This document shows, in pieces, positions 53,204-62,209 of a stretch of 64,000 bases of DNA. The notes beneath the pieces were generated by a model. It saw only the letters and a list, made by a program, of their open reading frames with translations. It ran no database searches and had not been told where the DNA came from. The number at the start of each line of letters is the position of its first letter. Positions within the stretch are counted from its first letter, which is position 1. Position numbers and translations under genes: made by a program. This DNA comes from Clostridia bacterium (lineage in GTDB: Bacteria > Bacillota_A > Clostridia > Oscillospirales > Acutalibacteraceae). The stretch lies in NCBI GenBank assembly GCA_017456015.1, contig JAFTLL010000003.1:304749-368748 (forward strand). The letters run 5' to 3'.

Positions 53204-53584
53204 TTATAATGTTCTTTCTGAAATCATTTTACAAATAGCTGTAACGTTTGCGTTTCTTGAAAATTCAAAACGCACTCTGCCAATACCGGAAAACCAAAGG
53301 TCAAGTTCACTATCGAAATCAAGAACACCAGCAGTTTCTACGGAAAAAGCCTGTATCTTACTATATGGCAAAGAAGTAAAATCTTTTTTTGTTCCAGTAA
53401 GCCCTTGAACATTTATCGAAATAATTCTTTTGTTCGTAAATACAACGCCATCGCGAATGCCTTTAAATGTCCCAAGAATGCTCTCGCCATCAGTAAACAT
53501 CGGCACTATAAACGATGCGTATGTATCATCGCTAACCGCTTTTAATTTTGAGTAAATAGAACTACCATTTTTAAAATCAATCAT
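53204..53584 (-). CDS. Small PH-domain protein
   Basis: The 126-residue soluble protein resembles the bacterial PH-like fold: GVVFTNKRIISINVQGLTGTKKDFTSLPYSKI and VETAGVLDFDSELDLWF match the beta-rich PH pattern found in bPH families. No signal peptide. Function unknown. It stands alone in the accessory patch. Confidence 0.68.
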   Translation of the reverse strand: MIDFKNGSSIYSKLKAVSDDTYASFIVPMFTDGESILGTFKGIRDGVVFTNKRIISINVQGLTGTKKDFTSLPYSKIQAFSVETAGVLDFDSELDLWFSGIGRVRFEFSRNANVTAICKMISERTL

Positions 53585-53676
53585 TATTAATTCTCCCCTC
53601 GTTTTGGTAGCTACATTATATCATTTTTCTACATAATTAGCAATATACAATTATTCGTAAATAATGCAATTAACCT

Positions 53677-53797
53677 CTTCACTATTCACTATTACTTCTT
53701 ACTTCCCAAAAATCCCGAATGCGAAGTTTAGTGAAGAGTGAAAAGTGAATAGTGAAAAAGTAAAATCCCGCCCACTTTCGTGAACGGGATTTTTGGG
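53677..53797. repeat. AGTGAA-rich inverted-repeat element, copy B
   Basis: Opens CTTCACTATTCACTATTACT like copy A, with matching AGTGAAGAGTGAAAAGTGAA units on the other side and an AAATCCCG/CGGGATTTTT end. About 121 bp. Confidence 0.78.
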
Positions 53798-54334
53798 ACC
53801 GACACTCAAAATGGAACCGGTCTGAAACTCTTGATTTTACCGGGTTTGGACCCGGATTTTCTTTACAGATATATTATAACATAAAAAAGCCCTCTCTGCA
53901 ATACAAAAAAGCAGAAAGTTCCCTTGAAATTTATAACGACAATACAAAGCAAACGCCTGCAAAACTACAACCGTTATCAAATAATATATTTAGTTGATAA
54001 AATACTTCTCTCCCCTATTAACGCATGGTTCACCCTAAAACTGCGTCACATAAGAAAAGCACTATTACAACATCAAAAACTGGAATCAAACAGACTGTTT
54101 CCTGCGCACGGAAACAAGACTTCCCTATTTGCTACCGCTTCGCACTCTTCTCCACTTTCGTGGCCCCTATAGAAGAACCAAAACAGTTTACTTAAGAAAG
54201 CTCCTCTTTTTTCACCCTTCGACTTGTCTTGTGCTTCAAGCCGTTCTGATGTTTTGTTGTACTTATTATACCATTGCAGAAATATAAGGTCAATGGGTTT
54301 GGCAGAAACATGGCCCCACAGGTCATGCAAATTT
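53798..54334. other. Gene-poor AT-rich stretch
   Basis: I see no convincing gene. Two overlapping frames on opposite strands (53924-54172 plus, 54073-54330 minus) lack ribosome sites. A small CCGGGTTTGGACCCGG hairpin is near 53840-53855. Confidence 0.6.
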
Positions 54335-54559
54335 TTATTCGAATAATTCTGACACAGAAATCTTCAATACGGTTGCTATATCGAATAGTACCTCAAAAGA
54401 AGGGTCTATCTTTCCGTTGACAATCCGGTTGATATATCCATCATTCTTTTTTATCTTACTACTCAGATACTGGCAAGATAAATTCCTCTCGTTCATTAGC
54501 TTACAAAGTTTCTTAACGAACAATTCTCTTCCATCTTCGTAATTCAGTTTCTTTTCCAT
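54335..54559 (-). CDS. XRE-family helix-turn-helix regulator (second)
   Basis: The 74-residue protein has a single HTH domain (FVKKLCKLMNERNLSCQYLSSKIKK to IVNGKIDPSFEVLFDIATVLKISVSELFE). It differs from the regulator at 52742, so it is not a recent duplicate. No partner gene is evident. Confidence 0.8.
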   Translation of the reverse strand: MEKKLNYEDGRELFVKKLCKLMNERNLSCQYLSSKIKKNDGYINRIVNGKIDPSFEVLFDIATVLKISVSELFE

Positions 54560-54690
54560 AATAAAACCTCACTTATATAAAAACTAAAGAGCCGCTCACG
54601 CGACTCTTCGTTTATAAGTATAAGAATTGTTTTATTTGCGGTTTCAAGAAAAGATTAATAAACTCAAGAAAGACGCAAAAGATTCAAAAT

Positions 54691-55554
54691 TTATGTTCCT
54701 TTTTGCTTGATCAATTCACCGCACATTGCCCCGCCGATTATAAGCACAGCACCTATAATCTGTAACGGCAGCATTGTTTCTTTTAAGAACGCTACCGAGA
54801 ACAACACTGCTGATAATGGCTCCAAATATCCACAGATAGCAACCGTCTGCACTTTGAGTTTTCCGATAGAGGAAAAGTAAAAATAACAGCCAATGCCCGT
54901 GTTCAGCAGACCGAGTATAAGAATTGGCACGATACTCGTTGGTGCAATCTGTATAGCGTAGCCTTGCTTTAATCCCACAAATATCGCTACTGTTAAGAAT
55001 GCTATGGTAAGCTGCAACGTGGAATTTTCAAGTCCCAAAATATCCTTTGCCTTCTTGTTGCAGATAACCATAAAGGCATACATAACAGCAGAGAGCAGAC
55101 CACAGGCAATACCAAATATATCTCCCTTGCCGTCAAAGGCATTTCCGTTTATCAACACCACGCCGACTACTACAGCAAGAAAACCAAGCACTTTATTTAC
55201 TGTGAGCTGTTCCTTGAATAGCAAAGGCGATAAAGCCATTACGATAACCGGTCCGCAGTAATATAAGAGCGAAGCTATACTGACACCGATCCGATCGTAT
55301 GCTTCGTATAGGAACATCCAACTTGTCCCCATTGCGATACCCGATACCGCAAGGAATAAGAATTGCACTTTGTGCTTATAAAAAGTCAGTTTTCCGCCGC
55401 TGATAAAGAATATCGCAATAAGCAGAATACTGCCTATAAGTGTGCGAAGCAGGACAATATTCTGACTGCCTAAATCAATAAAACTCGCTACAATACCGTT
55501 TGAGCCAAACAGCAGCAAAGCAAATATGTATTTGAAAAACGCCTTGTTATTCAT
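54691..55554 (-). CDS. EamA/DMT-family transporter
   Basis: The 287-residue protein has about ten helices in two EamA repeats (residues about 8-140 and 150-285), with motifs YYCGPVIVMALSPLLFKEQ and CGYLEPLSAVLFS. Such proteins usually export small metabolites or amino acids. ATG at 55554 follows AAGGGG. It is divergent from a LysR gene that probably controls it. Confidence 0.88.
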   Translation of the reverse strand: MNNKAFFKYIFALLLFGSNGIVASFIDLGSQNIVLLRTLIGSILLIAIFFISGGKLTFYKHKVQFLFLAVSGIAMGTSWMFLYEAYDRIGVSIASLLYYCGPVIVMALSPLLFKEQLTVNKVLGFLAVVVGVVLINGNAFDGKGDIFGIACGLLSAVMYAFMVICNKKAKDILGLENSTLQLTIAFLTVAIFVGLKQGYAIQIAPTSIVPILILGLLNTGIGCYFYFSSIGKLKVQTVAICGYLEPLSAVLFSVAFLKETMLPLQIIGAVLIIGGAMCGELIKQKGT

Positions 55555-55622
55555 ACGATACCCCTTGTTTTTGAACTGAAAATAGTATATCATAATATCA
55601 ATCATAACAAAAGCGAATGTTT

Positions 55623-55639
55623 GTAATGCTCAAAATTAC
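55623..55639. promoter_or_regulatory. Palindrome between EamA and LysR genes
   Basis: GTAAT-(7)-ATTAC is a candidate LysR binding site in the divergent intergenic region; its T-N13-A spacing differs from the usual T-N11-A. Confidence 0.4.
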
Positions 55640-55660
55640 ATTTTAGAATAGGTGTTCTTT

Positions 55661-56527
55661 ATGGATATGAATTTGCAAAAATATCTGTCGTTCGTAAAAA
55701 CGGTGGAATACGGCAGCTTTACAAAAGCGGCGGAGATATTAAACTACACACAATCGGGCATCAGCAGAATGATAGCCGACCTTGAAAAAGAATGGGGCGT
55801 AACGCTTCTTGAACGAAGCAAGTATGGTGTAAAGCCTACGAGCGACGGTATGAAGCTGTTGCCATACGCTCAAAACCTGTGCGCCGATTTTGATAAGCTG
55901 AAAATGCAAGTGGACGAGCTGAACGGCTTACAATCGGGATTGATCCGTATCGGTACATTTTCAAGTGTGGCAACCCATTGGCTGCCGAACATCATAAAAG
56001 AGTTTCAAAAGGACTATCCCAATATTGACTACGAACTTCTGCTTGGTGACTATACCGAGATTGAAGAATGGATACACACAGGCAGAGTAGATTGCGGTTT
56101 TTTGCGATTACCGACACACCCCGCTTTTGAAACCATCTTTTTAGAGAAAGATAAGCTGATGGCGATTATCCCCGAAGATCATCCCCTAAAGGACAGCGAA
56201 AAGTTTCCTGTAACTGCTCTTTGCGATGAGCCTTTTTTGCTTCTTGAAAAAGGTGCAAAAGCAGAAATCTCCGAAATCTTCGAGCGCAATAATCTAATAC
56301 CTAATGTGAAATTTACCACTTGGGATGATTATGCGGTGATGTCTATGGTGGAAAGCGGTCTCGGTATTGCGATACTTCCCGAACTGATATTAAAGCGTGT
56401 GCCATATAAAATTATTGCAAAAGAGCTTGACATTCCGGCATACCGCAATATCGGACTTGCTTTGAGAGATAAGAAAACCGCCTCACTTGCGGTGAAACGG
56501 TTTATTGACTATTTGCAGTATAGATAA
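55661..56527 (+). CDS. LysR-family transcriptional regulator
   Basis: The 288-residue protein has an N-terminal winged HTH (NLQKYLSFVKTVEYGSFTKAAEILNYTQSGISRMIADLEKEWG, about 3-60) and a C-terminal substrate-binding effector domain (about 90-288). ATG at 55661 has AGGTG upstream. The usual LysR/target divergent arrangement suggests it controls the EamA exporter gene. Confidence 0.9.
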   Translation: MDMNLQKYLSFVKTVEYGSFTKAAEILNYTQSGISRMIADLEKEWGVTLLERSKYGVKPTSDGMKLLPYAQNLCADFDKLKMQVDELNGLQSGLIRIGTFSSVATHWLPNIIKEFQKDYPNIDYELLLGDYTEIEEWIHTGRVDCGFLRLPTHPAFETIFLEKDKLMAIIPEDHPLKDSEKFPVTALCDEPFLLLEKGAKAEISEIFERNNLIPNVKFTTWDDYAVMSMVESGLGIAILPELILKRVPYKIIAKELDIPAYRNIGLALRDKKTASLAVKRFIDYLQYR

Positions 56528-56587
56528 GAAAAATGGCGGCAAGGAGAATTGTTCTCCCTGCCGCCACTGTTTGTTAGGCGCAAATTA

Positions 56588-58438
56588 TCAACTCGCTTCA
56601 AAATCTCCCGATTCAGAACCCACAGTGATTGTATATGTCTCACCAGACACAATATCGGGACTGCTAAGGATTACAACAGCAAATGAAAGTTCAGGCGCAT
56701 AGGTTAATAGCGTTTTACCGCTTTTATCTTTCAGCAAAATCTTTGTTCCGGCGGACTGATTACCAACACTTATGGCAACCACACCTTGCTCGGAATCACT
56801 GAAGGACTGCGCCATACCTTGAGCACCTGTACCAATAAATGTGCCGCCTGTAATGGTAGCACTCTTATCGTAATCAAGGGTGGCGGTATCGCCCTGCGTA
56901 GGACCGACAACAGTTGTGTGTCCTCCCGAAATTTCTAAGGTGCCGTTGGCATCCAAGCCGTCGCCGGAAGAATTGATATAGAGCGTACCACCCGATATTT
57001 TAATACTGCCATTGGAGTTAGCTGACATACCTCCGCCGTGACCGCCGCCACCAGGTCTGCCGCCACCCATACCACCGGGGTCTCCGCCGAACATTCCGTC
57101 ACGGCCACCTTCGGTACCGCTTTGGTCGGTGCCGCCTGCGGCGTTCAGTCCATCGTCACTCGCCTTGAGTTTAATATCTCCGCCTTGCACGTCTATGTGC
57201 AAAGCTTCAAGACCTTCATAACTTTCACTAATATCAATTTTCCCGGCGGTAACGGTCAATGTATCTTCAGCGTGTATAGCATCGTCACCTGATGCAATGG
57301 TAAAAGTTCCACCGTTAATGATAACAGAAACATCCGAATGTACCGAATCATCCGCTGAGTTGATGGTAATATTACCACCCGAAATCAGCATACTGTTTGT
57401 GGCTTTAAGGCCCTTCATGCTTGTACTGTTTTCATCGGTCGTGGTGGTTGAACTTTGTGAGCCACTCGGTCGCATTTCACCGGGTCTGCCACCGCCATGT
57501 CCGCCGCCCATAAAACCACCGAAATTGTCTGAAGAAGCCTTAGAACCATTTTCTGAACCGCCACCAACGAGAAGTTCTATTGTGCCGTCTGCAATCTGCA
57601 TATAAGCACCTGCGGCTATTCCGTCGCCTTCGGCTTCAGCCGTAATCATTCCACTTGCAATGTAAACAAAGCCAAGGGAGGCATCATCGGTATTCTCGGC
57701 GTGTATGGCATCCTTTCCTGCATCAATATTAAGTGTTGCATTTGCAATTCTTACACTGTCGTTGGCATCTAAACCATGAGAAGCGGAATTGACTGTATAG
57801 GTTCCGCCAGTGAACACAAGGTCATCCTTGCAGACAATACCGTGCGCCGCAGGAGAAGTAACCATCAAAGAACCTGTTCCGTTGAGTGTCAAATCTTGCT
57901 TTGAAAACAGAGCACCGTCAATATTATTATCATCTATAGCAGTAAAACTACCGCCGTTAGCAAGAGTGTTTTCCGTTCTATCAGCAAGAGTTAAGAACAC
58001 TTTATCGGCCTCTAAAATGTAGAGTGCCGCTGAGGTTTTGCTTGTGATATTTGCGCCATTCAAAACGATCTGTAATTTCGCTGTATCGGGCGCATCAACA
58101 ATTAACATACCGTCAGTCAGTTCACCCGAAACAACATAAGTTGCTTCTTCGGTGATCGTAATTTTTGAACCGGATTTTTTAACACTATTCGAACTTGCGG
58201 TAGCCGCCCCACCGTTCAGCTTAATAGTAACCGCCTTGCTCTCATCATAGTCGGTTTTATTATCTCGCTCGGTAAACATATCCGCATCAGTTTTTGAAAA
58301 ATCAACCTCTACGGGAGTAGCGTCGGATGATGTACCATCTTGATTTTCACTCGGCGTATCATTCTTATCGTTTCCGCAACCCGCAAGAAGCGAAAGCGTT
58401 AATGTTAAAATCAATAAAACAGATAATATCTTCTTCAT
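56588..58438 (-). CDS. Carbohydrate-binding DUF4353/Cthe_2159-like lipoprotein
   Basis: The 616-residue lipoprotein (lipobox LLAGC, Cys near 21) has a parallel beta-helix-like body of repeated DGLDAN/DDAIHAED/DDSVHSD units, as in calcium-binding Cthe_2159-type carbohydrate-binding proteins. Two Gly/Met-rich low-complexity stretches (about 313-335 and 450-478) interrupt it. It is last in the VTC-DUF4956 operon; its likely role is cell-surface polysaccharide binding. An ATG at 58450 overlaps the previous stop, but 58438 (MKKIL) fits the signal peptide. Confidence 0.85.
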   Translation of the reverse strand: MKKILSVLLILTLTLSLLAGCGNDKNDTPSENQDGTSSDATPVEVDFSKTDADMFTERDNKTDYDESKAVTIKLNGGAATASSNSVKKSGSKITITEEATYVVSGELTDGMLIVDAPDTAKLQIVLNGANITSKTSAALYILEADKVFLTLADRTENTLANGGSFTAIDDNNIDGALFSKQDLTLNGTGSLMVTSPAAHGIVCKDDLVFTGGTYTVNSASHGLDANDSVRIANATLNIDAGKDAIHAENTDDASLGFVYIASGMITAEAEGDGIAAGAYMQIADGTIELLVGGGSENGSKASSDNFGGFMGGGHGGGRPGEMRPSGSQSSTTTTDENSTSMKGLKATNSMLISGGNITINSADDSVHSDVSVIINGGTFTIASGDDAIHAEDTLTVTAGKIDISESYEGLEALHIDVQGGDIKLKASDDGLNAAGGTDQSGTEGGRDGMFGGDPGGMGGGRPGGGGHGGGMSANSNGSIKISGGTLYINSSGDGLDANGTLEISGGHTTVVGPTQGDTATLDYDKSATITGGTFIGTGAQGMAQSFSDSEQGVVAISVGNQSAGTKILLKDKSGKTLLTYAPELSFAVVILSSPDIVSGETYTITVGSESGDFEAS

Positions 58439-58449
58439 AAAATCACCCA

Positions 58450-59145
58450 TTACAATTCTGTGCCGACCGTTTCTTGCTTAGACACAGCAATCTCAAGATT
58501 TCCGTTGCGACAGCGAATTTTATCAATCATCTCTTTTTCACGGGTAACATCACGGAGCATTACGTTGTATGTAAGCTTAAACATACTGCCCATATTGGTG
58601 CTCTTAACACGCACAAGATCGTGAGAGGTAGTAAACTCCGAGAAAATATCATCAAAAACACCTGAGTAATCCAAATCTTCGGGAATAGTGATGGTAAAAG
58701 TCTTGAAAATTTGAGAATTCTTTTTGGTTCCAAAATCTAAGCGGTTATAAAGTACAAACATAATACACATAACCGCCGTGAACAACAACGCAAATCCAAG
58801 GTATCCCATACCTGCTATAAGACCTGCGCCCATTGCTAAAAACAAGGTGCAGATTTCCTTTGCCGTGCCGGGAACGCTACGAAAACGCACAAGGCTAAAT
58901 GCACCAGCCACTGCAACACCTGTTCCTACGTTACCGTTTACCATCATAATAACAACGCAAACTACCGCCGGAAGCAAAGCCAAAGTCACGACAAAGCTTT
59001 TGGTATAGCGTGTGCGGTACATATAGGCAAATGCCATTAAAATACCGATAACGAGAGATGCGCCAAGGCAGAGTAAAAAATCGGTCACGCTGATGACCGC
59101 CGTTAAATCTGTATCAAATAATCCTTTAAATAAATTTTCAAACAT
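58450..59145 (-). CDS. DUF4956 membrane protein
   Basis: The 231-residue protein has about four helices in the first 140 residues, the hallmark GVAVAGAFSLVRFRSVPGTAKEI and a cytoplasmic C-terminal domain of about 90 residues. DUF4956 proteins are commonly encoded beside VTC-domain proteins, as here. Function unknown; a role in polyphosphate or surface polymer assembly is inferred. Overlaps the VTC gene by 8 nt. Confidence 0.88.
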   Translation of the reverse strand: MFENLFKGLFDTDLTAVISVTDFLLCLGASLVIGILMAFAYMYRTRYTKSFVVTLALLPAVVCVVIMMVNGNVGTGVAVAGAFSLVRFRSVPGTAKEICTLFLAMGAGLIAGMGYLGFALLFTAVMCIMFVLYNRLDFGTKKNSQIFKTFTITIPEDLDYSGVFDDIFSEFTTSHDLVRVKSTNMGSMFKLTYNVMLRDVTREKEMIDKIRCRNGNLEIAVSKQETVGTEL

Positions 59146-59881
59146 TTGTGGTTACCTCCATCATATTATATGAGTTCATTTTATGAGTTTGCGAAAAAAT
59201 CAGCGTTCTGTACGCCGTTCCGTATTTTGAAAATGGCGTTTTATATATCTTTTCGCGAGACAACACTTCGGTCATCCAAAGCGGAATACCGTCCGAGCAT
59301 TTAATTTCCATCAGCGCTTTGCCTTCAGGCAAAATCGGTGTGCCGTATACATCCGATTGCAAAGACAGATCCTCTTGTCTGCAAAGAATATTATCGTCAA
59401 AGGTTATACGAAAGTCGCTACCGTCTTTTGCATAATATGCTTCACGCTCATAAGATAAAAATACCGTAGGATGAAGCGTGCCATAAAGTTCCATAAAATA
59501 ATCAATTTCATTTGATATTTGCGTATGCTTATCGGTATGCTTTTCTCCTGACAGCCATTTCATTGCTTCGTTTTCCGTCAAGTGCATTCTTCGCTTATAA
59601 ACTACGTGCTTATACTTCTTTTTAAGCTCCACAAAAACCGTGCTATCGGCATCGGCTTTGCTATAACTTCGTATGCGCAGTTTTTCCTTATAAGTCGGCT
59701 TCTCAATAGAACGGCGAATTAATAGATAGGTATCCGTATCAAAATAAAGGTTTCGGATGGTGGTTCTTCCATATTTATCAAGCTTCATATACGGTTTCAT
59801 CGCTGCAAGGACTCGTTCCTTTTGCTCAGTTGTGAGCATATATTTCAGTTCGTATCTCTTAAATACGGTTTGAAATGCCAT
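59138..59881 (-). CDS. VTC-domain polyphosphate polymerase-like protein
   Basis: The 247-residue soluble protein has the VTC/tunnel-fold pattern: FKRYELKYML, RTTIRNLYFDTD, KEKLRIRSY, VFVELKKKYKHVVYKRR and LMEIKCSDG, the basic and acidic residues lining the catalytic tunnel. It lacks the SPX domain of the yeast enzyme. It would make polyphosphate from ATP; the activity here is inferred. GGAGG precedes the ATG, and the ribosome site lies in a perfect inverted repeat. Confidence 0.87.
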   Translation of the reverse strand: MAFQTVFKRYELKYMLTTEQKERVLAAMKPYMKLDKYGRTTIRNLYFDTDTYLLIRRSIEKPTYKEKLRIRSYSKADADSTVFVELKKKYKHVVYKRRMHLTENEAMKWLSGEKHTDKHTQISNEIDYFMELYGTLHPTVFLSYEREAYYAKDGSDFRITFDDNILCRQEDLSLQSDVYGTPILPEGKALMEIKCSDGIPLWMTEVLSREKIYKTPFSKYGTAYRTLIFSQTHKMNSYNMMEVTTNV

Positions 59882-59887
59882 AAAAAT

Positions 59888-59942
59888 CCTCCTGTACCAT
59901 GATACAACCATTGTACAGGAGGAAGATTGAAGTTTTATTGAA
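59888..59942 (-). promoter_or_regulatory. VTC operon promoter region with ribosome-site hairpin and response-regulator box
   Basis: On the minus strand TTCAAT-N5-TTCAAT (59926-59942) precedes a -10-like TACAAT (59910-59915). The perfect 10-bp inverted repeat CCTCCTGTAC/GTACAGGAGG (59888-59922) includes the ribosome site. The direct repeat is shared with the promoter of the response-regulator gene. Confidence 0.65.
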
Positions 59943-59946
59943 TTTT

Positions 59947-61194
59947 TTAGAGTGTGGGGATCTGCACTCTGAATTCTACGAATCCGTCAAAGCAGTGCAC
60001 CGCAATATTACCTTTGTGAGAGGTGGTAATTGCTTTGGCGATGGCAAGCCCCAGACCGTAGTGCTTGTCCTCACTGTTACGGGCAGTATCCACACGGTAA
60101 AATCGCTCAAAGATATGTTCTCCCTGTTCTGCGGGGATTTCATCACCCTTATTGATTACCGAGAGTTTTGCAAAGCCGTGTTCTTTGGTCAAGGTTAGCC
60201 AAACTTCGCCACCACCTTTACTATGGCGGATAGCGTTATCAAGCAATATGGACACAATTTGTTTAAGCTGCGTGCTGTTACCAATCACACCGATATTGCT
60301 TGTAATGTTTGTGTTCAAATTAAGTCCTTTTTCAAAGGCAACGCTTTCAAACGGCAGAGCTTCACCTGCAACAAGACGGCTGAAATCAATGTGTTCCATT
60401 TGCGGTGTAACGTTCTCAGTTCGTGCAAGGTCTAAAAGCTGACCGACCAACATTCCCATCCGCTCATTTTCATACTGAATGTTTTGCAACCATTGGTTAT
60501 CGCCGATTTCACGGGACAAAAGCTCCGCATTGGCACTTACCACAGACACGGGAGTTTTCAGTTCGTGGCCTGCATCGGAGATGAATTGCTTTTGCTTTTG
60601 ATAGCTTTCTTCCAAAGGATTTACAATCCTTTTTGCAAGGCACATTGAAAGGAAGAAAAACAGCACGAGAGCAACACCGCCGAAAATTAGCGTATAGCGA
60701 AATAAGGTCATCGCACTCTCGTTAATAACGGTATTATCCATAAAGCTGACAAGAGTGTATCCGTCTTTATCAGTTTTAAAAAAGGCAAGATTGTTCTCGG
60801 TTCCGTTGTTTCTGCCACTTTTTATAATACTTTCTGTCAAACTCACTAATTCTTCATCGGTATGTACCCCAGATATTCCGTTTTTTATTTCAAGAATTTC
60901 ACCCTCGTAGGATACGGCTACCGAATAAAAGGTAGACAACTGAAAACGCGGTGATTCAGGATTGAATTTATGATTAAAATCACGATTGCCGTCCGGACTT
61001 GGTCTAAAAGACGGAAAATCACTTATAGACTGATTAATGGTATACATTTCGGCGTGAGCCTCTAACATCTGCTCGTTTTGTTTTGACATTTCAAAATAAC
61101 TCGATGCGTAAATTACGCTAAGTGTACCCACCCATAGAAGTACGAGTATAGACATAATAGCTGCAACAATTTTTCTTCTTGATTGCTTAAACAT
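59947..61194 (-). CDS. Sensor histidine kinase
   Basis: The 415-residue kinase has two membrane helices (about 12-34 and 157-180) around an extracytoplasmic sensor domain of about 120 residues, a HisKA domain with SDAGHELKTPVS (His near 218), an N box LLDNAIRHS and a G box HYGLGLAIAK. The ATG at 61194 overlaps the response-regulator gene by 8 nt, with GAGGTG upstream. The sensed signal is unknown. Confidence 0.93.
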   Translation of the reverse strand: MFKQSRRKIVAAIMSILVLLWVGTLSVIYASSYFEMSKQNEQMLEAHAEMYTINQSISDFPSFRPSPDGNRDFNHKFNPESPRFQLSTFYSVAVSYEGEILEIKNGISGVHTDEELVSLTESIIKSGRNNGTENNLAFFKTDKDGYTLVSFMDNTVINESAMTLFRYTLIFGGVALVLFFFLSMCLAKRIVNPLEESYQKQKQFISDAGHELKTPVSVVSANAELLSREIGDNQWLQNIQYENERMGMLVGQLLDLARTENVTPQMEHIDFSRLVAGEALPFESVAFEKGLNLNTNITSNIGVIGNSTQLKQIVSILLDNAIRHSKGGGEVWLTLTKEHGFAKLSVINKGDEIPAEQGEHIFERFYRVDTARNSEDKHYGLGLAIAKAITTSHKGNIAVHCFDGFVEFRVQIPTL

Positions 61195-61870
61195 CGTCAC
61201 ACCTCAATTCATATCCGATGCCGCGCACCGCTTTAATTTCGGTTTTTGCTTCCACAAAGCTAAGCTTTTTACGGGTAAACGACATATATACTTCCACGTT
61301 GTTGTATTCGGCTTCACTCTCAAATCCCCAGATTTTCACTGCCAACTGTTCACGGGTAAGAATCTGACCGCTATTTGCAATTAAGTATTCAAGGATTCGA
61401 TATTCCTTTTCGCTGAGCCGCACGCTCTGACCATTGGTGGTACAGGATAAGATAAGCGTGCTCGTATCGAGAGTAATATCCCCAAAGGAAAGAATGCCAT
61501 CGGTGGTGCCAAGCGTTCTTCTACCGAGTGCTCTGAGCCTTGCAAACAGTTCTTTTGTCATAAAGGGTTTTGTTAAGTAATCATCTGCGCCACTGTCAAG
61601 ACCTGTGACTTTGTCGTCAAGCTCTGCTTTTGCGGTGAGCATTAAGATGGGTGTTGCAATACCTTTGCTTCGCACCTTTTTTGCAATCTCATATCCGTTC
61701 ATTCCGGGGAGCATAACGTCTAAAATAACAATATCATAAATATTGCTCTCGATTGCGGCTATGCCGTCAAGACCATTGGCATAATGATCCACTTCATATT
61801 TTTCAAGACGCAGAATTTCGCATAGCGCCTCGGCCATTCTTTTTTCATCTTCAACGAGTAAAATCCTCAT
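61187..61870 (-). CDS. OmpR/PhoB-family response regulator
   Basis: The 227-residue regulator has a receiver domain with the phospho-acceptor in VILDVMLPGMNG (Asp near 51) and Lys in YLTKPF, and a C-terminal winged helix (about 125-225). GGAGG precedes the ATG at 61870. It likely binds the TTCAAT repeats in front of itself and of the VTC operon. Confidence 0.93.
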   Translation of the reverse strand: MRILLVEDEKRMAEALCEILRLEKYEVDHYANGLDGIAAIESNIYDIVILDVMLPGMNGYEIAKKVRSKGIATPILMLTAKAELDDKVTGLDSGADDYLTKPFMTKELFARLRALGRRTLGTTDGILSFGDITLDTSTLILSCTTNGQSVRLSEKEYRILEYLIANSGQILTREQLAVKIWGFESEAEYNNVEVYMSFTRKKLSFVEAKTEIKAVRGIGYELRCDDV

Positions 61871-61892
61871 AGGGACACCTCCACATACAACC

Positions 61893-61924
61893 ATTATACC
61901 ATAAAAGATTGAAAAATCATTGAA
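61893..61924 (-). promoter_or_regulatory. Promoter and direct-repeat box of the two-component genes
   Basis: An extended -10 TGG-TATAAT (61893-61901) is preceded by TTCAAT-N5-TTCAAT (61908-61924), 11 bp from repeat to repeat, where a -35 would be. The same pair occurs before the VTC gene. Confidence 0.7.
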
Positions 61925-61930
61925 AAAATA

Positions 61931-61968
61931 AAAATCGACAGTGTTTTTAATATCGCTGTCGATTTTCT
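61931..61968 (-). terminator. Terminator after the 57-residue small gene
   Basis: AAAATCGACAG/CTGTCGATTTT stem, 3' of the small gene at 61971. Confidence 0.72.
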
Positions 61969-61970
61969 AT

Positions 61971-62144
61971 CTATTGAACTCGGTAACCCCAATATGTTTT
62001 TCGATAATAATAGTCCTGAAATTCTTGGTATGTGTCAAACTCTATTAGTTCATAATCTTCTTCAAAACTAAAAGAAAGAATTTTATCTTCATCACTTATC
62101 CAACATCTGTATTTTTTGCCAGAGTCTTTTTTGAGTTCGGGCAC
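61971..62144 (-). CDS. Small 57-residue protein of unknown function
   Basis: A GTG-start frame with AAGGAGGAG about 7 nt upstream encodes a compact acidic/aromatic protein containing RCWISDEDKILSFSFEEDYE and QDYYYRKTYWGY. It has its own terminator. Not recognised; codon use and the ribosome site support a real gene between the two-component genes and the ABC transporter. Confidence 0.65.
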   Translation of the reverse strand: MPELKKDSGKKYRCWISDEDKILSFSFEEDYELIEFDTYQEFQDYYYRKTYWGYRVQ

Positions 62145-62175
62145 CTTCCTTCTCCTCCTTATGCCCCATTCAAAA

Positions 62176-62199
62176 GCAGAGGCGACTTTTTGCCGCCTC
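62176..62199 (-). terminator. Terminator after the ABC ATPase gene
   Basis: AGAGGCG and CGCCTCT arms around a short loop just 3' of the ABC ATPase gene. Confidence 0.6.
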
Positions 62200-62209
62200 T
62201 ACTAAAACA

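Noticed and set aside
54073..54330. Minus-strand frame of 85 codons and an overlapping plus-strand frame (53924-54172)
   Set aside because: Neither has a ribosome site, domain or believable composition; both lie in AT-rich intergenic sequence. The minus frame could be a degenerate remnant.
50968..54559. Insertion sequence or prophage remnant
   Set aside because: Repeats and small regulators suggest mobility, but no transposase, integrase or phage structural gene is present in the patch.
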